A DNA stretch of 64,000 bases from NCBI RefSeq assembly GCF_900100965.1, contig NZ_FMUJ01000008.1:248001-312000 (forward strand). Direction: 5' to 3'. Shown here piece by piece: positions 47,298-56,489 of this stretch; the stretch's first letter is position 1; the number at the start of each line of letters is the position of its first letter. Origin of the DNA: Variovorax sp. EL159. GTDB lineage: Bacteria; Pseudomonadota; Gammaproteobacteria; Burkholderiales; Burkholderiaceae_C. The position numbers and the translations under genes were made by a program. Below the pieces are notes generated by a model. That model saw only the letters and a program-made list of their open reading frames with translations, was not told the origin of the DNA and ran no database searches.

Positions 47298-47819
47298 ATG
47301 ACAGCCACCACTTCGACCGCCTACCAGACCCGCTTCGGTTCCCTCAAGCACTTCGAGAAGGGCCACGTCGAGCCGATCGACGACGACGTTCGCCATTACG
47401 CGTTTTCCAACTGCTTCGAAATCGCGAGCATCAGCCAACCCTACGAGAAGGTGGTGTTCGGCCAGAACCAGATCTACGTGCTGGAGACGCTGCGCGCCGA
47501 AGGCACCTCGCCTTGGTACACCTGCGCGCACGACGAGTTCGCGCTGGTGATGGACGGCGATGTCGAAGTGCACCTCGTGCAGCTCGACGCCGCGCAGACC
47601 GTGGCCGACAAGGAGAAGAACGGTGCCGTGCTCGTCAAGGGCGAACCCCAGGGCAAGAAGATGGGCTGGATGAAGCTCTCGCGCGGCCACCAGGGCCTGC
47701 TGCCCAAGAACACCGCCTACCAGTTCCGCACCGCCGGCGAGCCGGGTGTGATCGTCCTGCAGAGCTGCAAGGGCGATCTCTCGGTCGAAAAGTGGGCCGA
47801 CATCTGCCAGTCCCATTGA
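47298..47819 (+). CDS. pnpC: Hydroquinone 1,2-dioxygenase small subunit (PnpC/HapC type)
   Basis: 173 residues from the ATG after CAAGGAGACAAGCC. A cupin-like protein: FGQNQIYVLETLRAEGTSPW, HDEFALVMDGDVEVHLVQLD and KMGWMKLSRGHQGLLPKNTA. In PnpCD/HapCD enzymes the small subunit is a structural cupin partner of the iron-bearing large subunit. Its size and place 38 bases before the large-subunit gene match that arrangement. The complex opens hydroquinone to 4-hydroxymuconic semialdehyde in the cytoplasm. Confidence 0.85.
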   Translation: MTATTSTAYQTRFGSLKHFEKGHVEPIDDDVRHYAFSNCFEIASISQPYEKVVFGQNQIYVLETLRAEGTSPWYTCAHDEFALVMDGDVEVHLVQLDAAQTVADKEKNGAVLVKGEPQGKKMGWMKLSRGHQGLLPKNTAYQFRTAGEPGVIVLQSCKGDLSVEKWADICQSH

Positions 47820-47857
47820 TTGCACCGATTGCATCGAACACCCAGGAGCCACACACC

Positions 47858-48865
47858 ATGAACGCACCCGCAGAACTCGCCAAGGTGATCGCGTCGCAGC
47901 CCGACGCCACGCTCGGCTACAAGAACTTTTCGCTCGGCAGCTTCAGCTTCCGCCGCGACGAATACTTCGTTCACATCGGCTGGAAGACCCGCGACGGCCG
48001 CCCCATGAGCCACACCATGGACGCCGGCAGCTACCTGCGCGCGCTGATGCGCGACGTGGCCTGGGGCTTCTTCTACGGCTGGGTCAACTTCGACGACGTG
48101 TTCGGCACCGTCAACCACTACGAGTCGGTCGACCTCTACGCCGGCAGCTTCAACGGCACCATGAAAGACGCCGGTATCGATCTGCTCGAGAACTTCCCGA
48201 CCGCGCAGATCCGCGCCACCTTCGAGGCCATGCTCGACGACTGGACCAACGAGGCCTTCGACCCCTTCGCCGCGCCGCAGGAAACCGGCTCGCCCTACGG
48301 CCGCAAGAAGGGCAACAACACCGCCAAGATCACGAGGGCGCGCGAACTCGCCAAGCGCTGCGTGGGCCTGAAGGGCGACCTCGACCTGCGCAGCGACGAA
48401 CGCGGTGCGCCGGTCAACCGCGCCTTCGCCGACGTGCCGCAGGGCCAGCCCGAGCTGCACCCCGAGCCCGGTTTCGAGAACGATGTGCACGCCTTCAATA
48501 TCTTAGGCTTCCTCAGCCGCTCGCAGGTGACGTGGAACCCGAGCTTCACCTCGGTGGTGAAGCACAGCTACATGTGCCCGACGACCGAAGAGCACATCCT
48601 GCCGATCATCCACGGCAACGACCGCGTCGAATGGTTCTTCCAGATGACCGACGAGATCCACTGGGACTGCGGCGACAAGAACACCGGCAGGCCCATGGCC
48701 CGCGTGATCATGAAGGCAGGCGACATGGCTGCCATGCCTGCCTACTGCCGGCACCAGGGCTTCAGCCCCAAGCGCTCGATGCTGCTGGTGTGGGAGAACG
48801 GCTCGCCGAGCCTGGTCTACGAGATCCAGAAGGGCGAGTCGCCCGAGATCCCCGTGCAGTTCTGA
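47858..48865 (+). CDS. pnpD: Hydroquinone 1,2-dioxygenase large (catalytic) subunit (PnpD/HapD type)
   Basis: 335 residues from MNAPAELAKVIASQPDATLG, with AGGAG upstream. The Fe(II) site I recall for PnpD (His256, Asn258, Glu262, His303) is matched with identical spacing: His252, Asn254, Glu258 in IIHGNDRVEWFF and His299 in YCRHQGFSP, a constant offset of four. This supports the assignment over other cupin dioxygenases. The product 4-hydroxymuconic semialdehyde is the substrate of the next gene's dehydrogenase. The upstream aromatic (4-hydroxyacetophenone, 4-nitrophenol or other) is not shown by this window. Confidence 0.88.
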   Translation: MNAPAELAKVIASQPDATLGYKNFSLGSFSFRRDEYFVHIGWKTRDGRPMSHTMDAGSYLRALMRDVAWGFFYGWVNFDDVFGTVNHYESVDLYAGSFNGTMKDAGIDLLENFPTAQIRATFEAMLDDWTNEAFDPFAAPQETGSPYGRKKGNNTAKITRARELAKRCVGLKGDLDLRSDERGAPVNRAFADVPQGQPELHPEPGFENDVHAFNILGFLSRSQVTWNPSFTSVVKHSYMCPTTEEHILPIIHGNDRVEWFFQMTDEIHWDCGDKNTGRPMARVIMKAGDMAAMPAYCRHQGFSPKRSMLLVWENGSPSLVYEIQKGESPEIPVQF

Positions 48866-48868
48866 TGC

Positions 48869-48975
48869 ATTGCTCCCTCCCCCTCCGGGGGAGGGCAGGG
48901 GTGGGGGCTCTCCAAGCCCGCGCCCTCCTTGAAGAAGCCCCACCGCAACCCGCCCCCAACGGGGAAGGGAGAGGA
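48869..48975. repeat. Intergenic REP-like pair (copy 1)
   Basis: Between pnpD and the dehydrogenase gene: ATTGCTCCCTCCCCCTCCGG with a 9-bp stem (48875-48883 / 48887-48895), then GGGGTGGGGGC, and an inverted partner (CCCCACCGCAACCCGCCCCC and onward, AACGGGGAAGGGAGAGG). The same 40-base element and inverted partner occur at 52494-52616. The right end supplies the ribosome site of the dehydrogenase gene. Confidence 0.8.
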
Positions 48976-48981
48976 ACGACC

Positions 48982-50457
48982 ATGTCTCTGTCCATCCGCC
49001 ACCAACTCTTCATCGACGGCCGCTTCGTCGACGCCGAATCCGGCGAGACCCTCGCCACGCTGAACCCGCACGACAACACGCCCATCGTCAATGTCGCGCT
49101 CGCTGGCAAGGCCGACGTCGACAAGGCCGTGGCCGCCGCCAAGCGCGCGTTCCCGAAGTGGAGCCGCATGGCCGCCGCCGACCGCGGCCGCATCCTGCTC
49201 AAGCTCGCCGACCTGATCGAAGCCAACGGCGAAGAACTCGCGCGCCTCGAATCGCTCGACACCGGCCACCCTATCCGCGATTCGCGCCGGCTCGACGTGC
49301 CGCGCACCGCCGCGTGCTTTCGCTACTTCGGCGGCATGGCTGACAAGTTCCAGGGCGAGACCATTCCGGTCGAAGAAGGATTTCTCAACTACACGCTGCG
49401 CGAGCCCGTCGGCATCGTCGGGCAGGTCGTGCCGTGGAACTTCCCGCTGATGTTCACGAGCTGGAAGATGGCGCCCGCGCTCGCGGCCGGCAATTGCATC
49501 GTGATGAAGCCGGCCGAGATCACACCGCTGTCGTCGCTGCGCATCGCCGAGCTGATGGCCGAGGCGGGCTTGCCGCCCGGCGTGGTCAACATGCTGCCGG
49601 GCCTGGGCAGCGTGGCGGGCCAGTACATCGCCGAGCATCCGGAGATCGCGAAGATCGCCTTCACCGGCAGCACTGCCACGGGCCGGCGCATCGTGCAGGC
49701 CAGCGCGGGCAACCTGAAGAAGGTGCAGCTCGAACTCGGCGGCAAGGGGCCGAACATCGTGTTCGAAGACGCGAACCTGCAGGCCGCCGTCAACGGCAGT
49801 GCGTGGGCCATCTTCCACAACCAGGGCCAGGCCTGTATTGCGGGCTCGCGGCTGATGCTGCACGAGAAGATCGCCGATGCGTTCCTCGAACAGTTCATTC
49901 CGTTGGCGCAATCGATCCGCTTGGGCAACCCGCTCGACGAGAACACCGAGATGGGCCCGCTCACCAGCGCGCAGCATCGCGAACGTGTGCTGAGCTATGT
50001 CGATGTGGCGCAAGGCGAGGGCGGTGAACTGCTCGCGGGTGGCAAGTCGCCCGGCGGCGACCTGGCCAAGGGCTGCTATGTCGAGCCCACCGTGATGCGG
50101 GCGAAGTCCTACAAGGACCGCGTTGCGCAGGAAGAAGTGTTCGGCCCCTTCGTCACCGTGCTCACCTTCAAGAACGACGAAGAGGCGATGCAGATCGCCA
50201 ACGGCACCGACTACGGCCTGGGCAGCGGCCTGTGGACCAACAACCTGCAGCGCGCCCACAAGGTGGCGCGCGACCTGCACGCCGGCATGGTCTGGATCAA
50301 CAGCTACAAGCGCGTGAACCCCGGCTCGCCCTTCGGCGGCGTCGGCCAGAGTGGCTACGGCCGCGAGATGGGTTTCGACGCGATGCGCGAATACACGCAG
50401 GTCAAAAGCGTGTGGGTGAACGTCGACGCGCAGATACCGCCGCACTTCGCGCGCTGA
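48982..50457 (+). CDS. Aldehyde dehydrogenase, probable 4-hydroxymuconic semialdehyde dehydrogenase
   Basis: 491 residues, NAD(P)-dependent ALDH superfamily, length normal. Visible: VPWNFPLMFTSWKMAPALAA, FTGSTATGRRI (cofactor loop), ELGGKGPNIVFEDA (general base Glu), and catalytic Cys285 in NQGQACIAGSRL. GREMGFDAMREYTQVKSVWV closes the fold. Placement right after the hydroquinone dioxygenase genes points to oxidation of 4-hydroxymuconic semialdehyde to maleylacetate (PnpE/HapE role). The function is inferred from context; the family is certain. Ribosome site GGGAGAGGA. Confidence 0.88.
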   Translation: MSLSIRHQLFIDGRFVDAESGETLATLNPHDNTPIVNVALAGKADVDKAVAAAKRAFPKWSRMAAADRGRILLKLADLIEANGEELARLESLDTGHPIRDSRRLDVPRTAACFRYFGGMADKFQGETIPVEEGFLNYTLREPVGIVGQVVPWNFPLMFTSWKMAPALAAGNCIVMKPAEITPLSSLRIAELMAEAGLPPGVVNMLPGLGSVAGQYIAEHPEIAKIAFTGSTATGRRIVQASAGNLKKVQLELGGKGPNIVFEDANLQAAVNGSAWAIFHNQGQACIAGSRLMLHEKIADAFLEQFIPLAQSIRLGNPLDENTEMGPLTSAQHRERVLSYVDVAQGEGGELLAGGKSPGGDLAKGCYVEPTVMRAKSYKDRVAQEEVFGPFVTVLTFKNDEEAMQIANGTDYGLGSGLWTNNLQRAHKVARDLHAGMVWINSYKRVNPGSPFGGVGQSGYGREMGFDAMREYTQVKSVWVNVDAQIPPHFAR

Positions 50458-50501
50458 CCCCGGCCACCGCGGCAAAGCAAACATAAAAGACGGAGACAAC
50501 C

Positions 50502-51755
50502 ATGACATTCAATCGCAGACAGTTCACGCAGGCCACGGCCGCACTCGTGGCCTCGGGCGCGGCACCGCTGGTGTTCGCGGCCGACACGCTCAAGATCGGC
50601 TACGTGTCGCCACAGACCGGCCCGCTCGCGCCCTTCGGCGAGGCCGACAAATGGGTGATCGAGCAGATGAAGGCGGCCTTCAAGGACGGCATCAGCGTCG
50701 GCGGCAAGAAGTACGCGGTGCAGATCGTTCTGAAGGACAGCCAGTCGAACCCCAACCGCGCGGGCGAGGTGGCGAACGACCTGATCCTGAAGGACAAGGT
50801 CGCGCTGGTGCTCACTGCGGGCACACCCGAAACCGCGAACCCGGTGAGCGATGCGTGCGAGCTCAACGAGGTGCCCTGCGTCTCCAGCGTGGTGCCGTGG
50901 CAGCCGTGGTTCTTCGGCCGCAAGGGCGATCCGGCGAAAGGCTTCAACTGGACGTACCACCTGTTCTGGGGCCTCGAGGACGTCATCGCCAATTTCACCA
51001 ACGGCTGGAAGACGGTGGCCACCAACAAGAAGGTCGGCGGGCTGTTCCCGAACGACGGCGACGGCAACGCATGGGGCGACAAGGAGCTGGGCTTTCCCAA
51101 GCCGCTCGCGCAGATGGGCTTCACGCTCACCGACCCCGGCCGCTTCCAGAACGGCACGCAGGACTTCAGCGCGCAGATCGCGGCCTTCAAGAGCGCGGGC
51201 GTGGAGATCGTCACCGGCGTGGTGATCCCGCCCGATGCCAAGACCTTCCTCACGCAGGCGCGGCAGCAGGGCTTCAAGCCCAAGGTCATCACGCTGGGCA
51301 AGGCGCTGTTGTTCCCCGGCGCGATCGAGGCGCTGGGTGATCTGGGCGATGGCCTGTCGACCGAGGTGTGGTGGAGCCCTTCGCATCCGTTCACGTCGAG
51401 CCTCACGCAGCAGAGCGCGAAGGCACTGGCCGATGCCTACGAAGCCGGTGCGAAGAAGCAATGGACGCAGCCCATCGGGTTTGCGCATGCGCTGTTCGAA
51501 GTGGCGGCGAATGCACTGTCGCGTTCCAGGTCGCTGAAGGCGGGCGACGTGCGCGACGCCGTCGCATCGACCTCGATCAACTCGGTGGTCGGCCCCGTGA
51601 AGTGGGGCGGGCAGGGCCCGTTCAAGAACGTCAGCAAGACGCCGCTGGTGCTCGGCCAATGGGGCAAGGGCAAGAAGTACAAGGTCGAGCTGACCATCGT
51701 GAACAACGAGGCGGCCAAGAGCATTCCGACCGGCGGCACGCTGCGGCTGCTCTGA
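50502..51755 (+). CDS. ABC transporter periplasmic substrate-binding protein (LivK type)
   Basis: 417 residues with a Tat-like signal (MTFNRRQFTQATAALVASGA). Receptor family ligand-binding fold: LKIGYVSPQTGPLAPFGEAD, KYAVQIVLKDSQSNPNRAGE, GGLFPNDGDGNAWGDKELGF. It belongs to the branched-chain amino-acid-type receptors that in catabolic islands often bind aromatic acids or their relatives. It is first of the importer genes (50502-55252), 44 bases after the dehydrogenase gene. Ligand unknown; an aromatic substrate of the island is the likeliest. Confidence 0.88.
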   Translation: MTFNRRQFTQATAALVASGAAPLVFAADTLKIGYVSPQTGPLAPFGEADKWVIEQMKAAFKDGISVGGKKYAVQIVLKDSQSNPNRAGEVANDLILKDKVALVLTAGTPETANPVSDACELNEVPCVSSVVPWQPWFFGRKGDPAKGFNWTYHLFWGLEDVIANFTNGWKTVATNKKVGGLFPNDGDGNAWGDKELGFPKPLAQMGFTLTDPGRFQNGTQDFSAQIAAFKSAGVEIVTGVVIPPDAKTFLTQARQQGFKPKVITLGKALLFPGAIEALGDLGDGLSTEVWWSPSHPFTSSLTQQSAKALADAYEAGAKKQWTQPIGFAHALFEVAANALSRSRSLKAGDVRDAVASTSINSVVGPVKWGGQGPFKNVSKTPLVLGQWGKGKKYKVELTIVNNEAAKSIPTGGTLRLL

Positions 51756-51756
51756 C

Positions 51757-52476
51757 ATGGCACTGCTGGCACTGCATGCCGTGAGCAAGTCCTACGGCGC
51801 GCTCAAGGTCACCGACGACATCACGCTGTCGGTGGCCGAGGGCGAGACGCTGGGCATCCTCGGGCCGAATGGCGCGGGGAAGACCACGCTGTTCAACCTC
51901 ATTTCGGGCGACGTGCGCGTGGATGCGGGTCGCGTCGAATACGCGGGCCGCGACGTGACGCGGCTGCGCCCGCACCAGCGCTGTCATGCGGGCATCGGTC
52001 GCAGCTACCAGGTGCCACAGCCCTTCGGCAACATGAGCGTGTTCGAGAACCTCGTGACCGCCGCCTGCTTCGGAGGCCAGCAGACCGAGCGCGAGGCATG
52101 GCAGACCGCGCACGAGGTGCTGGCGCAGACGGGGCTGATGCCGCATGCGAACAAGCCGGCCGGTGGCCTCACGCTGCTCGACCGCAAGCGGCTCGAACTG
52201 GCGCGCGCGTTGGCGACGAAACCGCAACTGCTGCTGCTCGACGAGATCGCCGGCGGGTTGACGGAGCCCGAGGCCGCGGTGCTGGTCGGTGAACTCAAGC
52301 GCATCAAGGCGCGCGGCGTGACGATGATCTGGATCGAGCATGTGGTGCATGCGCTGCTTTCGTTGGCGGACCGGTTGTTCGTCATCAATTTCGGGCAGAA
52401 GCTGGCGGAAGGAGAGCCGCGGGTGGTGATGAATGATGCGGAGGTGCGGCGGGTGTACATGGGGATGGAAGCATGA
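51757..52476 (+). CDS. ABC transporter ATP-binding protein (LivG type)
   Basis: 239 residues starting one base after the receptor gene stop. Walker A GPNGAGKTT, a LivG-like RPHQRCHAGIGRSYQVPQPF segment, and a divergent signature (GGLTLLDRKRLELARALA) before Walker B LLLLDEIAGG, as usual in LivG proteins. It pairs with the LivF-type ATPase to drive import. Confidence 0.92.
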   Translation: MALLALHAVSKSYGALKVTDDITLSVAEGETLGILGPNGAGKTTLFNLISGDVRVDAGRVEYAGRDVTRLRPHQRCHAGIGRSYQVPQPFGNMSVFENLVTAACFGGQQTEREAWQTAHEVLAQTGLMPHANKPAGGLTLLDRKRLELARALATKPQLLLLDEIAGGLTEPEAAVLVGELKRIKARGVTMIWIEHVVHALLSLADRLFVINFGQKLAEGEPRVVMNDAEVRRVYMGMEA

Positions 52477-52493
52477 GCGCGCCAAGTCTGCGC

Positions 52494-52616
52494 ATTGCTC
52501 CTTCCCCCTTTGGGGGAAGGTTGGGATGGGGGCACGACGGGACTGGTTTCGTCGGGGTGCTCTATCGAACGCCGCTTGCCCCCACCCCAGCCCTCCCCCG
52601 GAAGGGGAGGGAGAAA
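52494..52616. repeat. Intergenic REP-like pair (copy 2)
   Basis: Second instance of the 48869-48975 element: ATTGCTCCTTCCCCCTTTGG with a 9-bp stem (52500-52508 / 52512-52520), GGGATGGGGGC, then after about 50 bases the inverted partner CCCCCACCCCAGCCCTCCCC and GGAAGGGGAGGGAG. The right end forms the ribosome site of the LivF-type gene. Confidence 0.8.
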
Positions 52617-52621
52617 AACCT

Positions 52622-53341
52622 ATGACCGCTCTGCTCGAAACCCAAGGCCTCAAGGCCTTCTACGGCGACGCCCAGGCCCTCTTCGGCATCGACTTCTCCC
52701 TTGCCCAAGGCGAACTCGTCGCCATCATCGGCGCCAACGGCGCAGGCAAATCGACATTCCTCAAAAGTCTCACCGGCCTCGTCCGCGCCCCACGCGAAGC
52801 GATCCATTTCAAGGGCGAGCCCATCGGCGGGCTGCCACCCGGCGAGATCGTGCGGCGCGGCCTTGCGATGGTCCCCGAAGGCCGCCGCCTCTTCCCCAGC
52901 CTCAGCGTCGAAGAGAACCTGCTGATGGGCGCCACCGCCGGCCGCAAGGGCCCCTGGGACCTGCAGCGCTTGTACGCGCTGTTCCCCATCCTTGCCGAGA
53001 AGCGCCAGCAGCCCGGCACCTCGCTCTCGGGCGGCCAGCAGCAGATTGTGGCGCTGGGCCGCGCGCTCATGAGCAACCCCGAGCTGCTGCTGTGCGATGA
53101 ACTCTCGCTGGGCCTGGCGCCCATCGTCATCCGCGAGATCTATGCCGCCATGCCCACCATCACCGGCGAGGGCATGACCGTCGTCATCGTCGAGCAGGAC
53201 GTGACGATGGCGCGCCAGGTGTCGCAGCGCATCTACTGCCTGCAGGAAGGCCGCGTGTCGCTCGAAGGAAGGTCGTGCGACCTCACGCGCGAGCAGATCT
53301 CGCAGGCCTACTTCGGCATCGGGGAGGCGGCTCATGCTTGA
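52622..53341 (+). CDS. ABC transporter ATP-binding protein (LivF type)
   Basis: 239 residues from MTALLETQGLKAFYGDAQAL. Walker A GANGAGKST, RRGLAMVPEGRRLFPSLSVE (LivF hallmark), signature SLSGGQQQIVALGRAL, Walker B LLLCDELSLGLAP. The extended frame upstream is repeat sequence. It overlaps the permease gene by eight bases. Confidence 0.93.
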   Translation: MTALLETQGLKAFYGDAQALFGIDFSLAQGELVAIIGANGAGKSTFLKSLTGLVRAPREAIHFKGEPIGGLPPGEIVRRGLAMVPEGRRLFPSLSVEENLLMGATAGRKGPWDLQRLYALFPILAEKRQQPGTSLSGGQQQIVALGRALMSNPELLLCDELSLGLAPIVIREIYAAMPTITGEGMTVVIVEQDVTMARQVSQRIYCLQEGRVSLEGRSCDLTREQISQAYFGIGEAAHA

Positions 53342-54212
53342 GACGATTGTTCAAGGCGTGCTGCTCGGCGGCCTCTACACGCTGTTCGCGCTCGGCCAGT
53401 CGCTGATGTTCGGCGTGATGCGGCTCACCAACACGGCGCAGGGCGACTTCATCATCCTCGGCGCGTTCGCGGTCATCGCGGGCGTTTCGGTGTCCGGTGG
53501 CGATGCAGCCGCGCCCTGGCTGGTGGCGGTGATCGCGCTCGCGGTGCTGCCCGTGGCCTTCACCTTCGGCTATGCGCTGCAGCGCTACGTGCTCAACGGC
53601 ACGCTGGGCAAAGACCCGCTGCCTTCGCTGGTCGTCACCTTCGGCCTGTCGATCGTCATCCAGAACCTGTTGCTCGAACTGTTCTCGGCCGATCCGCGTT
53701 CCATCGAAACCGGCGGGCTCAACACGCAGGGCGTGGCGTTGGGCGATTCGCTGTCGCTCGGCGTGCTGCCGCTGGTCGTGCTGGCCCTGGCGGTCGCGGC
53801 GACCGGCGCACTGCAATGGCTGTTCGCGCGCACAGCGCTGGGCCGCTCGTTCCGTGCCGTGTCGGACGACCGCGAGATCGCCGAGCTGATGGGGCTGAAC
53901 GCGAAGAAGGTCTATGCCTTCGCAACCGCCATCGCCTTCGTGCTGATCGCCATCGCGGGCGCGCTGCAAGGCATGCGCACGACGGTGTCGCCATCGGATG
54001 GGCCATTGCTGCTGCTCTTCGCTTTCGAGGCCGTCATCATCGGCGGCATGGGTTCCTTCTGGGGCACGCTGGCCGGCGCAATGATCCTGGGCATCACGCA
54101 GCAGATCGGCTTTCGGCTCGACCCGGGCTGGGGCATCTGGGCCGGGCACATCGTGTTCCTGGTCGTACTGGTGCTGCGGCCGCAGGGGCTCTTTCCCAAG
54201 ACACGCGGATGA
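53334..54212 (+). CDS. ABC transporter permease (LivH type)
   Basis: 292 residues with about eight transmembrane helices. The N-terminus ETIVQGVLLGGLYTLFALGQ and LMFGVMRLTNTAQGDFIILG are diagnostic for LivH. The EAA-like cytoplasmic loop is RTALGRSFRAVSDDREIAEL. Joined to the next permease by an ATGA overlap. Confidence 0.92.
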   Translation: MLETIVQGVLLGGLYTLFALGQSLMFGVMRLTNTAQGDFIILGAFAVIAGVSVSGGDAAAPWLVAVIALAVLPVAFTFGYALQRYVLNGTLGKDPLPSLVVTFGLSIVIQNLLLELFSADPRSIETGGLNTQGVALGDSLSLGVLPLVVLALAVAATGALQWLFARTALGRSFRAVSDDREIAELMGLNAKKVYAFATAIAFVLIAIAGALQGMRTTVSPSDGPLLLLFAFEAVIIGGMGSFWGTLAGAMILGITQQIGFRLDPGWGIWAGHIVFLVVLVLRPQGLFPKTRG

Positions 54213-55252
54213 ACAGAACCATGCCTTCCGAACAAGCCTTTGCCGTCGAGCGTGCAACCGCTGCGAGCCGCATCGCACTCGTCGTTGCCATCGCCCTCGT
54301 GCTGCTCGCGGCGAGCCTGCCGTTCTGGGGCGAGTCGAGCTGGATGCGCGAGTTCGTCGAGATCGCCTGCTACTTCATCTTCGCGATGATGTGGAACCTG
54401 CTCGCCGGCTACGGCGGCATGGTGAGCATTGGGCAGCAGGCCTTCTTCGGCTTCGGTGGCTACGCGATGCTGATGCTGGGCAACTTCGCGGGCATCAACC
54501 CCTTCGTGGCGATACCGCTGGGCGCGCTGGCCGCGGGGCTCGTTGCCATCCCGGTGTCTTTCGTTGCGTTCCGCCTGTCGGGCGGCTACTTCGCCATCGG
54601 CACCTGGGTCATCGCCGAGGTGTTCCGCCTGAGCTTCGCGAATGTGTCGGCGGTCGGTGGCGGCTCGGGCACCACGCTGACGGCGCTGCGCGGCATCGAG
54701 AAGGCCACGCGCGAAAGCACCACCTATTGGATGGCGCTGGCCTGCGTGGTCGCGGCGATCGCGCTGGTCTACCTGTTCCTGCGCAGCAAGCGCGGCCTGG
54801 CGCTGCTGGCCATTCGCGACAACGAAGTGGCGGCCGAGTCGCAGGGCATTCCGGTGGCGCGCATGAAGCTCGCGGTGTATGTGGTCGCGGCCTTCGGTGC
54901 GGGGCTGGCGGGCGCGCTGTACTTCGTGGGCAACCTGCGCATCAGCCCCGATGCGGCCTTCAGCGTCAACTGGACCGCCTTCGCGATCTTCATGGTGGTG
55001 ATCGGCGGCATCGGGCGCATCGAAGGGCCGCTGGTGGGCGCGCTCATCTTCTGGGCGCTCAACAAGTTCCTGAGCGACTACGGCACGTGGTACCTGCTGG
55101 GCCTTGGGCTGCTCGCGATCCTGGTCACGCTGTTCTTCAAGCAGGGGCTGTGGGGTTATGCGCAGCAGCGCTGGGGCTGGTCGCTGTTTCCCACGCAGCG
55201 CAAGCTGTTGCACGCGCAGGCCGGGGCTGCTGCGGCTTCTTCACGAGGCTGA
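54209..55252 (+). CDS. ABC transporter permease (LivM type)
   Basis: 347 residues from the ATG overlapping the livH-type stop. Multi-helix protein with the LivM signatures NLLAGYGGMVSIGQQAFFGF and LRSKRGLALLAIRDNEVAAE (cytoplasmic loop). It completes the importer (receptor, two ATPases, two permeases), the last gene of that run. Confidence 0.92.
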   Translation: MNRTMPSEQAFAVERATAASRIALVVAIALVLLAASLPFWGESSWMREFVEIACYFIFAMMWNLLAGYGGMVSIGQQAFFGFGGYAMLMLGNFAGINPFVAIPLGALAAGLVAIPVSFVAFRLSGGYFAIGTWVIAEVFRLSFANVSAVGGGSGTTLTALRGIEKATRESTTYWMALACVVAAIALVYLFLRSKRGLALLAIRDNEVAAESQGIPVARMKLAVYVVAAFGAGLAGALYFVGNLRISPDAAFSVNWTAFAIFMVVIGGIGRIEGPLVGALIFWALNKFLSDYGTWYLLGLGLLAILVTLFFKQGLWGYAQQRWGWSLFPTQRKLLHAQAGAAAASSRG

Positions 55253-55478
55253 GCCGTACGCGATCTTCGTGCGGTCCTCGAGGTAGAAACCGCGCCCGTC
55301 GGCGCACGCTTTCCCTTGGGAGCGGGATGGAGGCATCGGGATCGATGCGCCTTCGCGGCGCATGCCAAAGCCCTTGCACGGCGGCCCTTCGTGCTTGCCT
55401 GATACAGCGTCCTCCTGTAACGTTGTGTAAGCTATGGGTAAGCGATTTCCCTAGTTCTTCATCCTCCCTGGAGTCATC
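55253..55478. other. Intergenic region after the ABC importer
   Basis: 226 bases with no assignable gene. A minus-strand frame of about 50 codons ending near 55243 (with GRGFYLEDRTKIAYGSAS) has protein-like composition but lacks a clear start, so it may be a relic. TGTAACGTT near 55419 precedes the Bug receptor. No clear terminator or promoter is visible. Confidence 0.4.
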
Positions 55479-56480
55479 TTGACGATCACCAAACGCCGCT
55501 TGCTCGAAGGCGGCGCGGCAGCCGTTGCCGCTTCGCTGTTTGCAAAGGCCTCATGGGCGCAGCGCACCGGTGGCGACGCCGCATGGCCGACCAAGCCCGT
55601 TCGCATCCTGGTGGGCTTTCCCGCCGGGGCATCGCCCGACCTCGCGGCCCGCGCCATCGCCGAGCCGCTCTCGAAGATCCTGCGGCAGCCGGTGACGGTC
55701 GAGAACAAGCCCGGTGCCAGCGGCAACCTCGTGGCCGACCAGGTCGCCAAGGCCACCGACGACCACACCATCGGCGCGCTGATCAACGGCAACCTCACGA
55801 TTGCCAAGCTGCTCAACCCCGCCATTCCCTTCGACCCCGAAAAAGACTTCGCGCCGGTCGGCCTCATCGGCACCGCGCCGCTGGTGCTCGCGGTGGCGGG
55901 CAACGCTGAAGGCAAGAGTGCGGCCGACCTGCTGCTGTGGGTGCGCAACCTCGGCAGCGGTGCCAGGTACGGCACGCCGGGCGTGGGCACGGTGGGTCAC
56001 CTGGGCATGGAGCTCATCAAGAGCCGCGCGGCCATCACCGCGCAGCACAAGCCCTACACGGGCAACCCGCAGGTGATCGCGGGCCTCCTGGCGGGTGAGA
56101 TCCAGCTCGCGCTGCTGCCGCCCGGCCTGGCGCTGCCGCACCTCAAGTCGGGCAAGCTCAAGGCCATCGGCGTGACCTCGCCCGAGCGCAGCCCGCTGGC
56201 CGGCGAACTGGCCACCATCCGCGACGCCGACGTGCGCGGTGCCGACCTCGAGATATGGACCGCATTGGCCGCGCCCGCAAGCATGAAGCCGGCCGCGGTG
56301 GCGCGGCTCAATGGCGCACTGGTCGAGGTGATCAGTTCACCGGAAGTGGCCGAGGCCCTGCTGAAGACCGGCTGGCAGGCACAGCCGGGATCGCCCGACG
56401 CGCTCGCCAGGCGCATGCGCGCCGACACGACGCGCCTGGGTGGCGTGATCATCATGAAGGGCATTCACTCGGAGGCCTGA
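55479..56480 (+). CDS. Bug-family tripartite tricarboxylate-type substrate-binding protein
   Basis: 333 residues with a TTG start (MTITKRRLLEGGAAAVAASL), a Tat-like signal, then the Bug fold: WPTKPVRILVGFPAGASPDL, VENKPGASGNLVADQVAKAT, YGTPGVGTVGHLGMELIK. Bug receptors capture carboxylates or related small molecules in the periplasm. No TctA/TctB membrane genes are adjacent, which is common in Burkholderiales. Ligand unknown. The stop is 9 bases from the convergent IclR gene end. Confidence 0.87.
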   Translation: MTITKRRLLEGGAAAVAASLFAKASWAQRTGGDAAWPTKPVRILVGFPAGASPDLAARAIAEPLSKILRQPVTVENKPGASGNLVADQVAKATDDHTIGALINGNLTIAKLLNPAIPFDPEKDFAPVGLIGTAPLVLAVAGNAEGKSAADLLLWVRNLGSGARYGTPGVGTVGHLGMELIKSRAAITAQHKPYTGNPQVIAGLLAGEIQLALLPPGLALPHLKSGKLKAIGVTSPERSPLAGELATIRDADVRGADLEIWTALAAPASMKPAAVARLNGALVEVISSPEVAEALLKTGWQAQPGSPDALARRMRADTTRLGGVIIMKGIHSEA

Positions 56481-56489
56481 CAAGATGGT

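Noticed and set aside
55200..55400. Short minus-strand frame containing GRGFYLEDRTKIAYGS
   Set aside because: No clear start and overlap with the LivM-type gene end; kept only as a note in the intergenic entry.
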